This document shows positions 23,501 through 34,400 of a stretch of 64,000 nucleotides of DNA, in pieces. Below the pieces are notes generated by a model. The model was not told the DNA's origin. It did no database searches and saw only the letters and a program-made list of their open reading frames with translations. The first letter of the stretch is position 1. Each line of letters opens with the position of its first letter. The position numbers and the translations under genes were made by a program. The stretch covers positions 372,001 to 436,000 of the forward strand of contig JBHGNT010000021.1 of the NCBI GenBank assembly GCA_043228905.1. Reading direction: 5' to 3'. The stretch comes from Azolla caroliniana. Lineage: Eukaryota; Polypodiophyta.

Positions 23501-26500
23501 AGGTTATCAATTTATTCCCTTTTCCATTTCCAGCAAAATCATCATCATATATGTGCCATAGAATAGAAAGAGGATGAGCATGATACACTCCTTCATCTAA
23601 AATCTCCTTAAAATGTGATTTTCTTGTTCTTTTTCTTCTTCGCTGAGAATCATCCTCCTCTTCCTGTATATCTTCTTCTAACTTCATCTCTTCATGAATT
23701 CCATGTGAGAAACCTACAAGATCAAGATCGAAGGAGTTTTTTTAACTGCTACATACAATAATTTCTTGTTTTGGTGTCCTTCAAAGGATTAAGTTTCACA
23801 TTTGACGATTACTTGTGAATTAAAATGAGCTAATAAATATGGATAATGGGCAATGTATACCTGGAATGTATCCCTAATGATACAATTTGCAAATTCTTTC
23901 TTCTAGAGATATTATTAATGCATATCTGCCTACCACAATCTCTAACTGATGTGAAGAAGTTCACAGACGCCTTATCACACTAACCAACACATAGGATAGA
24001 TGTATGTCCAGATAAGAGAATCTGATGATGAATCTATCCTCCAATTTGTGTAAAAAGTGTCTTATAGTGGGTCATCTTCCAACCAAGAGATGTTATGGGG
24101 CTGATCCATGGTTTTATGTGTTCAAAGTTGATAATATCAGCTCGGCTCACCCTTTTCCAATTTCTTCATGTTTAGGTGGGGATAATCAAAGCTATATTGG
24201 AGCAGGGGTAGTGCATTTATGCTTATGCGATGTGACTCGAAACATTTGTTGCCAGGAATGAATATGTCCGTGTTGAACAAGTCGTTTTAGGGACATAAGT
24301 GCCAAACTCAAGTACCTTTGTTTAGGGAGCTCCCATAGGCATTGGGTACTGGTCACTGATCGGAATAATGCACCAATGATTATTGGGGCTGCTGCCATCT
24401 TTGCCTGGATTATATCATGGGGCGCCAATGCTTTGCTCTTTATCATGCAGGCAATCATTGACTAAAGGTCTCCCTAGATCTTTCCAGTTATTTGCCTCAC
24501 TAAGACTCGGTCCCCAGGTTTCTACTCCATAGACAAGAGTTGGTGAAAGAAAGAAACATATATTAACATCTAGTAGAGGCCAAATTTGGCCTATGAGATA
24601 AATCATGATTACAAATATGGGTTAATTCATGCCACCATACTAAAACAAAAACAAAAGCTCTAGGTTTCCTAACGCAAGCGGTGGGATGAAGTGCACAATT
24701 AATATGTATAAGAGCAATTGTGGCTGGACTTCGTACCCGAGTTTGGTTGGTGTGGACAATGGGGCTAAGACAAAGTTTTACAAGTGCATTTGGGTGTCCC
24801 TGTGTATCAGACATGGCAACCAATGGTCTCCGTGTGCCTTATATCCTAGTACTTACATCTCCATTGTTGTCGGCATTCCTCTGCTCACTCTCTGGTGACT
24901 TGTTGACACATTGTTAGTGGAGGTAAAGAACTATGAAAGAAACCAGTGATGTGTGATTGTCGTTGCATCCTGAATGCTAATATAGGAAAAATGGAACTAT
25001 GACAAAGTTTGACCAATTCTCATAAAAATTGTGGAGTCAAGTTTACCGGCAAGATGTCCTCTGAATCGGACATGGCGAGTGTGCAATGGTGTCCATGAAT
25101 CTAGTGATAATATGGCCCATGAGCAATGGTCCACATGATTTTCGTATCCAAGGTTGGCTGGTTTGGAAAATGGAACTATGATGAAATTCCATTAGTGCAT
25201 TTGGTTGTACTGCGGATCAGACATAGTGAGCAATGGTCTCCATGAACTGGTGATGATATCACATATGTGCCTAATATCCTAGTAACTGTGGTCTCAATTC
25301 TCGTCAGCATTCCTCTGCTCACTCTTTGGTGACTTCCTCGGCACTTTATATCCTAGTACCTCAACCTCAGTCTCCATTGTCGCTGGCATTCCTCTGCTCA
25401 CTCTCTAGTGACTCCTCAGCACAATGTCAGTGGAGGTAAGGTGCTATTTAACAAACCAGTGATGTATGATTATCGCTGCATCCTGCATGCTAAATTAGGG
25501 GTTGATTCCCTGTGGTTTTGAAGCTCGGGCAAGATTTGGCCCATCATCTATCAAATGTCTTGTACGAGGTCAAAATGGTATACAAGGCCAAATAAGAGGA
25601 TTACATCTTACAGCAATGTCTCATCTTTCAGAACAGAAAACCATGATAAATTTATAATCTACTAATATAACTAACTAAATAAAAACCAATATGCTTGTTA
25701 GCTAGGCACTGAACTATTTAAGAAATAAAGGTAGAAGATAATAAAAGCAACAATTTTTATGGAATTCCAGACAAAGATGAGTTATTTTTCAATAGATCTA
25801 CAAAAACAGAACATAATCAAATTATTACAAGAATGAAAACATGCGCATATCTATATCTTAATTCATTGTTGGGCCTTGTGGTTTTACTATCCCTTAATCA
25901 TCATTATTTGCCATTAAAGCTAAATCTATACCATGAATTGTGGTGCATGTTTGCACAAGTCAGTCCAGATGACTTTTGGAAATCTCGTTGCATTAAGCAT
26001 GCACATTTAAGCCACCTTCATTGTGTTATATTCATATCACATGAAACAAAACGGAGTCAACCAATTGATAATAGGAAAATTTTCTTAAAATATGAACCTG
26101 ATCAAGCATAATGTGATTCGGACAAAGACTCTCCGAAGGCAATTGCACAAAAGACATGTCAGCTTCCATAAAAAGAGATTCAAAATCCCCAACGTTACGT
26201 TTGCCAAGAAAGCATATGTCCCTATCTGTAAAACATAAAGACTGCTACCTGAATCTTTCAATGCTTGTTGACGAGCAATTGCTTGACCATCTTTTGCACT
26301 TCCAATAATTTCCAGCTCAATATTATCATCAAAAGCTTCTTTGTAAGCTAAGACCTGTGTATACAGAATATAAAGGGGCGTTGGCAGTAACTCTGCCAGG
26401 TTATGTTGTTTCATGCGCTTAGTATAGAGTATTCCCAATTGTTGCTGAACTGGCAGAGACGCTTTTTTAAGAGCTTTCAGATGAGAAGGCAAGCTGGATA

Positions 26501-27418
26501 GAAATTTCTTCCGGTTGACTATGCTCTCTTGTAACATTTTCTTTCTTGCTTCCAATAACTCCCGTTGCTTGCATAGCTCTTTTCTCTATTTACAACGAAA
26601 AATATGAACTTGGTCAATGGCTGATAAACCCCCTTAACTGTAGGCCACCACAAATGTCTCCAAAAATAGAAACAATGAAACTTTTTCTGCTAAGAAAAAC
26701 AACTATTGTATGATCCAAAGCAAAAGAAGATGTCAAGAGGTGAGAATACACATTGCTTAGTGGGTTCCTCGAAGAATCCGAGTGAAATAGACGTTAGTTA
26801 TGGTTCTGAATAATACCTTGCATTTTTTCAAAATCTTTAATTGTTTAATTACCACTAACTTACTTACTTTGTTTTACCGTGTGAAGATTTTAAAACGTCC
26901 GGGATATATATCCACTTTTGCACTATGTTTTGTTGATCTGGTGTTTTCAAAATGGAGCAAGAGCATCCACGATATTACTTAAGAACACAGAAAAATATTG
27001 GAGAGCAAAAAGACCTGGTGAAGCTCATAGTTGAGCCGCTTGAGCATTGTCTTATGTGCATCCTCTCTGGGATCCGGATCTTTCATTAAATCCGGTGGCA
27101 CATCTCGGAAGAAGTCTTCTTCAGGAACGAGCTCAATGTCAGGATACTTGGACTTGAAGTCCTTGCATGCATTGATGGCTTTGATATAGTAGTTCTTCTG
27201 GTATAGCAAATTGTTGAGCTGTAAAGTTGTGTAATCAACTGGTAATTTGGCTGCTTCAGTCTCCTGTTTGATACGATCCTCGTCTTGCAAGATGATCCGA
27301 TTGATCTGCAAGAGATGACCAGGACCATCAAATGTGAGCAGAATGTGGATAGCCTACATCGTGCTTTCTAGAAGACATGGAAATGAAATGGTGGTCATCT
27401 ATATACTGAATATATCAC

Positions 27419-27452
<34 letters not shown>

Positions 27453-27637
27453 AAGACCTGGCGGAGGCTGAGGAAAGCCACAGAGGCCTGGGTGAAGAGC
27501 TCGCGGAGCTCTGCTCGGTTCCTCCCTTCCTTCTTGATGAAGAGCAGCCTGGCAAGTATTTCCTCGATGGCGCCCCTCGTGTCAGACAGCACGTCGTACG
27601 CGCTCTTGCTCTTCATCTTCACCTTCTCCTCCTCCAT
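17542..27637 (-). CDS. THO5: THO complex subunit 5 (THOC5/THO5), 8 exons, 802 aa
   Basis: Exons on the minus strand: 27637-27458, 27305-27015, 26585-26249, 23713-23376, 23306-23053, 22761-22137, 18271-18092, 17745-17542. Every intron is GT/AG, phases agree, and the sum is 803 codons with TGA stop. The length is close to plant THO5 (about 820). THO5 is a nuclear THO/TREX subunit that couples transcription to mRNA export and small-RNA biogenesis. Diagnostic blocks are AYDVLSDTRGAIEEILARLL, PVDYTTLQLNNLLYQKNYY, SKYPDIELVPEEDFF, KFLSSLPSHLKALKKASLP, KQHNLAELLPTPLYILY, GVEGSQDGPLVLLTNLFPDD, FHPYKWVQHLAGVDF, YRRQHRVQTILEKLRRRKK, LSSEYPTRPPQFKL and the C-terminal RSIRGRDREMQIL. Exon 6 carries the variable acidic, Ser-rich region. 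Introns 3 (2.5 kb) and 6 (3.9 kb) are inflated by repeats and LINE pieces. A (GA)n lies just inside intron 1. I see no disruption of the coding frame. Confidence 0.95.
18330..18776 (+). mobile_element. 5'-truncated LINE copy in THOC5 intron 6
   Basis: This plus-strand fragment ends with aggccattttggcctc, gacgttaatatat and a (CTTT)n tail at about 18759-18774. That is the same 3' signature as the intact LINE. Upstream it keeps a short Arg/Pro-rich open frame ending at 18562 and a T-rich 3' UTR. It is antisense to THOC5. The 5' limit is approximate. Confidence 0.75.
18915..19640. repeat. diverged tandem duplication, ~370-385 bp unit
   Basis: A first copy (about 18920-19290) and a second (about 19305-19640) share ordered blocks: ggagcagcca.gccatta, tggtgaggagaaccca/tggtgaagagaaccca, caatggcataat (19077 and 19442), atattgtgcatcat and gaaaggttA. 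They lie within THOC5 intron 6. Several indels and substitutions show the duplication is old. Confidence 0.65.
19900..20500. repeat. second diverged duplication within THOC5 intron 6
   Basis: caatgccaaccagagtatat at about 19935 and caatgccagcccaaggtata at about 20424 are followed by matching gattacaatgttgctaattg / ggttacagcattggtaattg blocks. The offset is about 480-490 bp. No coding sense is seen. Confidence 0.5.
20810..21070. repeat. GGTTT-rich low-complexity sequence
   Basis: Many iterations of ggttt/ggttta/ttggttt occur (for example taggtttaaatggtttggtt), with a complementary aaccgaactgaaccat stretch near 20838. This kind of GGTTT-rich patch is common inside plant transposons. No element boundary was found. 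Confidence 0.5.
24190..24542 (-). mobile_element. decayed LINE RT fragment in THOC5 intron 3
   Basis: Minus-strand peptides in two adjacent frames (LSPTLVYGVETWGPSL, then HDIIQAKMAAAPIIIGALF) match the thumb region of the intact LINE at 6.5-9.2 kb, which has VTPSLMYASVVWAPGL and HDIIRAEFSLPPMLVEALF. The fragment is frameshifted and is cut at 24542 by the tail of another LINE copy. Confidence 0.75.
24543..24985 (-). mobile_element. LINE 3' end nested in an older LINE fragment
   Basis: A short (CTTT)n tail (gaaagaaagaaa at 24544-24555) is followed, reading upward on the minus strand, by the family signature with a perfect 16-bp palindrome, aggccaaatttggcct, at about 24575-24590. The tail abuts the RT fragment at 24190-24542, so this copy inserted into or next to the earlier one. 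The 5' limit is uncertain. Confidence 0.65.
24700..25500. repeat. degenerate repeats in THOC5 intron 3
   Basis: A block with tatatcctagtac, ctccattgt.g..ggcattcctctgctcactct.tggtgactt and agtggaggtaa recurs at about 24839-24935, 25268-25335 and 25347-25440. An upstream block, tttgg.tgt.c...atcagacat..., recurs at about 24788 and 25199. The unit is about 410 bp with an extra partial copy. Old and diverged. Confidence 0.55.
27422..27450. repeat. (GA)n microsatellite
   Basis: About 14 GA units at the 5' end of THOC5 intron 1. On the transcribed strand this is a CU-rich tract just after the donor site. Confidence 0.9.
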
Positions 27638-30600
27638 CTCTCCTCTCTTCTCTCCTCTCCCTGCACCTGCCCCTGCCCCTGCGTTAGAACCAAATTCCCC
27701 AGCAGGGTTCTTTATTCATTCATTCATTCAGGATTTATACATACATGTGTACATATTTATAGAGAGCTTGAGCTAGAGTTTAAGCCTCCCCTAATCATTG
27801 TCCTTTTACTTTATAAATCTAACTAAAATTTCTCTCAACTATGTATTGTCATGCCCTCTAATGCCATTCATTAGCCTTATATAGTTAGTTAATATCAAGC
27901 AATTAAGAGTAATTAAATCAGTTTAAATTTATTTTGTGTGCTTTTGGGTATTAGGTTTAGATATTCCTTCGTTTGTTCGTTAGTATTTTGCGAGTAGGCT
28001 CTGAAGCACTACTAGATCACCAATCACTTCTACTTGTCCCACAAACGTTGCCCCCAACTTTATAGCTCTTGGTTATGGGTTAGTTTAGTAAGACTAACTA
28101 GAACAATATGTGGTAAGTCATAAACTTCCCCACATATACTTATTGGATAATCAAATATGTCATCTTCATGAACCAATCTTCCATAGTGAAAATGGAATCA
28201 AATCCCTTGGAAGATAGAATATCAATAATGAAATTCGAAGAAATAAACCACCATAGGTTTTCAAGAATCAACAATGGTGGTAACAACCCATATGGTAACT
28301 CTAAAACTGACAACATGCATCACAAATACAAATGTAGTAGTTCTCAACAAAGTTCTGAATTAAGACCACCAATATCTCTAAGAAATCAAGTAAGTTTTGA
28401 GGAGTCTAGAATGTCCAACCATTAACGTGTCACTGTAGTGCAATAAGAATTGTGGTAAAGAGGGGCCATCAAGAACATACAATATATGGTGGACTTAAAA
28501 GGCCAACCATTATGACATTTGCATTGATAATTATCTTTACTTGAATTAAAAGATCTTTAAGAAAAATTGGTCGTATGTTATATGTTTCTATCTTCGTTGC
28601 TAAATTCAATGCTAGCTATTTACATGATCTATTTACATCTAATACTAATAAAGCATAATTAATTGTGTAAACAAAAAGTGCAAAAACATAGAAATACCCT
28701 TCAATTCCTTTTCTTTTCGGACCTACCCTTGAGTTTCCATTATTTTCCTATATGCACTTGGTCATAATCCCAAAATTTCCAACTATATGCAATATCTAAG
28801 AGATGATATGATCACAAATATTGCAACTTTCTTGGGTTCTCTTGTTCCTAGAGCATCTATGCGTTGAGATATGTAAAGAATGAAAGAAATGAGTGCCCTA
28901 CCAATATTTTGAACCTCTCTACTATTTTCATATTTGTAACAAGGACTTTTATAAAGCCATTGACTCACTACAAACACAGAAGAGTGGATGATTGACAAGG
29001 ACATGTGATATTCAAATTTGATCTTCATTATCCCCCAATCTATACACGAGATGGATCTTGGGAAGAAATTCATCAATTTGTCTCCACGCCTTGTGACAAA
29101 TGCCACAACTGAATAACCAACAATGTTGCATATACAAGCCATTTCCCCTGACAATATTAATTATGAATGGTTTCCCATTTGCACGAATTATTTCTAAATT
29201 TTTGCAATCTTCGAAACTTCCCAAAGATGGATGAAATATTTGCACTACTTCCAAACACTTGGGGCATCCAAGAATTCACAATATTTACAAATCCATTTTG
29301 ATGGATCCTCACAACCATGACATGTCCATCAGAGAATTGGGTCCAATCACTTCTACGTGATTGTTCTTCTTTCATCATCAAAGCTCATGACAACTTCTAC
29401 AAAAATCTTGTATCGTTCTTAGTGCTAGCTACGAAACCTGAAATAGTTCTCAAACGATCAAATATTGTCAATCACATATGGAAATTTGGGAATCAATATA
29501 GTTTGAACGTCATCACGTCGAAATCCATACAATATTGTTTGAATGTCTAAAGTTGTGCAAAACACACACAATCTAGAAGCAATATTCTGTCTTTGCAAAG
29601 ACACTCTGAGTGGATCTCCCTCTCGCTCTCACGCACACACATACACACACACACACACACAAGGCAAGAATATGCTTGATCATATATTATCACAAGAAGC
29701 TTAGAACATTGTATGCAACGTACAAAAGAGAAAAATATTGTCAAATGGTTGGGTGCTTGACATTATGAAATGGTTTAAGAGATGGGGAGTAAAAGATCTA
29801 TTGGAACTCTCAAATGATGTTATGAAGTATGTGACCATTGAGGATAGATTACTCGAGGCACTCACTAAGGATGAAGTGGCATTGTGCTAAAATTTCAAAT
29901 TTGGAATATTACTATGCAAATATTAGCCCCCAATGTTTGCCCTACTACAAGGTAATAGTGCCAAAATGTATCAATCACATCGCACTACCCCCATGAGCCT
30001 TGGCTCTCGGAGAACCTAAACACTTTTTCAAACCAGCTCACATAAGTTAAGGTGTTGAGGCAACATAATGGCATCATCCCTCAAAGATGACGATATGCAA
30101 TGAAAACCTAATGGAGGATGAATGCCACTTACCTATCACATGCTTAACATCTAAGGTAAATTCGAGAGAAATATGACTCGTTAATTAAGGGGCACGACAA
30201 TGCAATTGTTAAACTCAAATTTCCACCAAGAAGGTTGAACACGTATGTGTGTGCATTTATTTTCACATAGAGAGTATTTGGTACTAAGTAGTAACTTCAT
30301 TTCTTAGGAAGGAGTGACATACGATATGATATGTTGATTTAATCCCATTGGTCAAAACTGGCCCATCATGGACAATAAAACATCTACACTATTATATTCT
30401 CTCTCTTGTATACACATAAATTTGTGGCCAATATCCTGACCATCTCTCGACCTATCTCATTTATATGCTTCCTGGAACTTTGATCTAGGCAAGGCTCTCA
30501 TTTCTTCACTCCTTTTTTGTGCCCATGGATTGGAAACCCTTGTCAAAGACCCAACTTAGTGGGTGGCAAAAATAAACCCAAAAACGGTGATCTCATCTTC

Positions 30601-31109
30601 CATTGAGTATTGTTGGGGAGAATTTGGAATTGGAGAAGAATAAAAAAACAAAAACGGAACACATCATTGTTCATCTCCAGAACATCATCCAAACAAAAGA
30701 TACTACCTTGGTCCCTACATGTGCCACATTTAAACAATGAGGCTAAAAAGGGAATACGCGCTGTGGCATCCGAACATATCTCCGAGTACAAAGGTATCCG
30801 AATTAGGGGAATATTCACGGATCCACACATTAGGTTCCGTAGTATTGGTCTCAAAAAACATTGCTCGACGGTTCATCGTCTTTGCGGGGATCCTCCTTTC
30901 TTTCTTTCCTTACATTCCTTCTTGGTTTGGTTAACATGGAGATTAGATTGGATGGGCATCATTGGTGTTTTAGTTAGGTTTCGTTTCCTTCTGTTTATTT
31001 CTTCTAGAATTAAAAGGATTTTGGATTTTTTAAGCATTTTATATATGTATGTATAACTTTCAAGGTCAGCTGAAGTCCGGCAATTTACAGTTAATTCCAA
31101 TCGCCAAAG

Positions 31110-31110
<1 letters not shown>
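27638..31110. other. intergenic, nothing recognised
   Basis: About 3.5 kb between the divergently transcribed THOC5 and coiled-coil genes. The first few hundred bases should hold the THOC5 promoter: CT-rich 5' UTR sequence, CTGCCC repeats near 27665-27680, and CATT repeats at 27715-27730. A (CA)n lies at about 29637-29661. Remaining frames, such as 28168-28425 and 30610-31056, have no family resemblance. Confidence 0.4.
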
Positions 31111-31111
<1 letters not shown>

Positions 31112-31162
<51 letters not shown>

Positions 31163-31320
31163 GAGACAGAGACAAGAGAAGCGACAGAGAGAAACGGAAG
31201 AAACACACAGACACAGACAGGAAGACTAACAGATAGACAGGAGAAGAGAGAGAAAGAGAGAGAGAGAGCATCATACAGATAAAACACAAGAGATCGAGAC
31301 AGAGACACAGAGACACAGAG

Positions 31321-31410
<90 letters not shown>
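31112..31410. repeat. long (GA)n purine tract upstream of the coiled-coil gene
   Basis: (GA)n at about 31112-31158, GACA/GAGA-rich interruptions, then a nearly uninterrupted (GA)41 at about 31326-31408. It ends a few bases before the ATG at 31416 and probably lies in the promoter or 5' UTR. GAGA tracts can bind plant BBR/BPC factors, but a role here is inference. Confidence 0.85.
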
Positions 31411-31411
<1 letters not shown>

Positions 31412-31467
31412 CAGGATGCCAAAGAAGAACCCTCCTTCTCTGTCTTCTTCACTCCTACTCTTAATAT

Positions 31468-34400
31468 ATGGGTCATGCCATCCTTCCCCTCAACTTCTAC
31501 TGTCGCAATGCTCGGCTCTGCCACAAGAAGGCAATTTCGTCAAGGAAATCCCAGCTCTTCCAGGACGAGCTCTCTCACCTCCACAACTTCCAAACCCTCG
31601 TCACATCTACCATCCCGTCTCATCCCCAATTCCAGGACAAAAAATACGATAAACTACTCGCCGAGCTTCAGCTCTACCTCAATGATGCTCAGAAACGAAT
31701 CCGCGAGCTCGAATTAGGGGAATATCATCAATCCCACAAACTCTTAGGTCCTCATACTATCTCTCACAAAAACGTTGCCAATACGTTGTCAAAATCCCAT
31801 ACTTCAGCATCTCGATCAAATATCAAACCAACATTGCATACCTGGTCTCCTAGATCGACCCATTCAGCTATTGATGCTAAGAATATTGTTTCTTGGTCAT
31901 TAGGGTCTCAAATCAGACAAAAATCCCCCCAACGTTCAATGAGACTGAGTCCTTCTTCTTCTTCTTCTTCGAAATCAGCAAAGAAAATGGCCGTGAATAG
32001 TTCGCCCACCAAAAAGCAACAAACTTGGGCAATATGGACCGCGAATCCTCATGATATGAGCGGGAATGATAGTAATAGTGGTCTCTCTCCTCCCTCTAAA
32101 AGGCATATCCATAGCAGCCCTCTTGTACATGAATTCAAAGGCTCCCCTCCTCCAGGTGCTACTACTACTTACGTTTCTCGAGATTATTGAATAAGCTTCA
32201 TTTTATATTATGTTGTACAAAAAATATTGGACAAGCATATGTATTGCTAAATCATAGTTCTTGTGTGTGTATTACTATAATGGTATGTATATTAGATTTG
32301 TCTTTAACATCCAATATAACTGAAAATTGTAAATCATGAGCATTGGAGCAGTTTTTGGATATACTAAATATGACAAGAAATGTAAAGCATTAGTATTAGA
32401 TTGTTGTTTGAAATGTAATGTGGCAAGACATGGAAAAGCTTGTGTATTTATTTATTTAGAATGTTTGTTTGAAAAAAAATGCAATGCGACAAGAAATGTG
32501 AAGGAAATATGTTGATGGAAATGCAACAATATGACAAGAAAATAAAGCATGAGTATTATATCGTTTTAATGCAGAATTATGCATTTTTTCACATGATGGA
32601 TTCGTCATCGATTAAATAATCGAATATTATTTCATCCCACCTTCAATATTGTGCTTGTTACTAGAGAATCACATGACATTCTACTATCGGTTACTAAACA
32701 GCCTTTTTCCATTGTATTCAGATCCAAGAGCGGAGGCAATTCTTGGTGGCTGTGCACTTCTTGCTACCCATCTTCAATCCTTTGATGAAAGAAACAATAA
32801 TAAAGATCAGGGTCAAAGCCGTTCTCCTTCTTCAAGAAGAGGTGAGCGAGAGAAAATGCCTAATAAAACTGAGTGGTGTCTCAGCCAACACTCAAAAGTT
32901 CGTGAAAGGGTAGACTATGTAGAGATTCCTGATGGAGATCAAGATGAAACTGCATCGTCTCATAAATCGAGTATGAGGGGAAGCAGATTTCGATATGCCA
33001 CAGATTACTTTGAAAAGAAGCTTCAGGAGAAGATAAACAAAAAAGCACACCATTCTGTAAGCGAGCAAGAGCAGAAATTAAGCTCATCTTTGAAGGCTAG
33101 AATCTCCTCTGAAAGAAAGCATGAAAAAGCAAAAAACAATCAAGAGAAGGTGCACTCAGTTCTTTCTCGGTCGTTCAGCCCATCATCTCATAATGCAAGA
33201 TTGCAGCGTCTCTCAAATGAGGAAAGCAATTCCATAGATCTGGATCAAGAAAGCAATGACACATGGGCAAGGGAAGTTGTGCCCGCTATTGAACAAAAGC
33301 TCACTCATGAAATGCTGAAGTCTCACAGTGCAACTCAGATACATGATTCAAAAAGGAAAAAACATAAACCAAGAGGCATTCTTGGTATGATGGACAATGT
33401 GATAAGGCAAGCCGTAGATTCAGATTCTGAATGTCTGTCAAACATCACGTTACCGCGCAATATAAGCCTGGCTGAGACCTCATCCAAATGTGCTCATCCA
33501 CTCGCAAGTGGAAACATTCAAACAAAGCATAGTACGACCAAACAACCTGACGGCCACCAATCTCTTTTCCAAGGATTACAAGTGGAAGCTCTAGAGAAGA
33601 AGATTACTAGCTTGCAAAGTCTGGTAGGTGATCTCAAGGAATCCATCGAAGGGTTCACATCTCGTGTGGAAGAGGATGGAGATTCATGGCAAAATAGAAT
33701 GCAAGGGTTAGAAAAGCAAATGAAGGTGTTGAGAGATGACACAGATCAGGTGTTTCTATGCATCAAAGGGACTATCAAAGATGAGATAAAAAGTAAGCTG
33801 GAAGATGTAACCAAAGGGCTCGATAGGGCAGAAGAAAGGTTGGGAGAAATGGACTCAAAAAAAAAGGGCTCAGAGCAAAGATTGGAAAGTAGGATACAAG
33901 ATTGTTCTACAACGGTGGATTCACTAAGAAGACAGATGGATTCTATGGTTTCAGATGTGAAAGTCAACATAATGAGGGATATGAAGGAAAGAATATATCA
34001 ATCAGTGCAAGCTTTGAAAGTGGGGGTGAAGAATGACATGGATATGCTTGAACTTGGAATGTACGAAGACATAGAAAATCTGAGGAAGGACTTGGATGCT
34101 AAACTTGAAGCTACCTACGTAGAATGTGAAAAAGCAAAGAAATCTGAAAATCAGCAAATCGAGCTTCTGATGGAGGAGAAGATTTCCCAAAAATTTGCTC
34201 AGAATATGAACACTGTTGGGGTAGAAATCCCAGATAAGACTGTTTCAGAAATAAAAAGTGAACTAAAAGCAGAATCTGAGAGATTGAGGAAAGCTGAAAG
34301 GCAAGAGATGGAAAAATTAATTGAGGAGAAAATCCATAAAAAGCTTTTGGAACCTATGGATGTTCTCTCAGGCGATAAAGAGAAAGTGATGGCCAATATG

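Noticed and set aside
31049-31316. Arg-Glu and Leu-Ser repeat ORFs upstream of the coiled-coil gene
   Set aside because: They are translations of GA/GACA microsatellites.
32649-32721. Start of the long coiled-coil ORF upstream of the acceptor
   Set aside because: The residues before position 32722 look like intron, and a ttcag acceptor and a phase-matched donor at 32156 join it to the upstream ORF.
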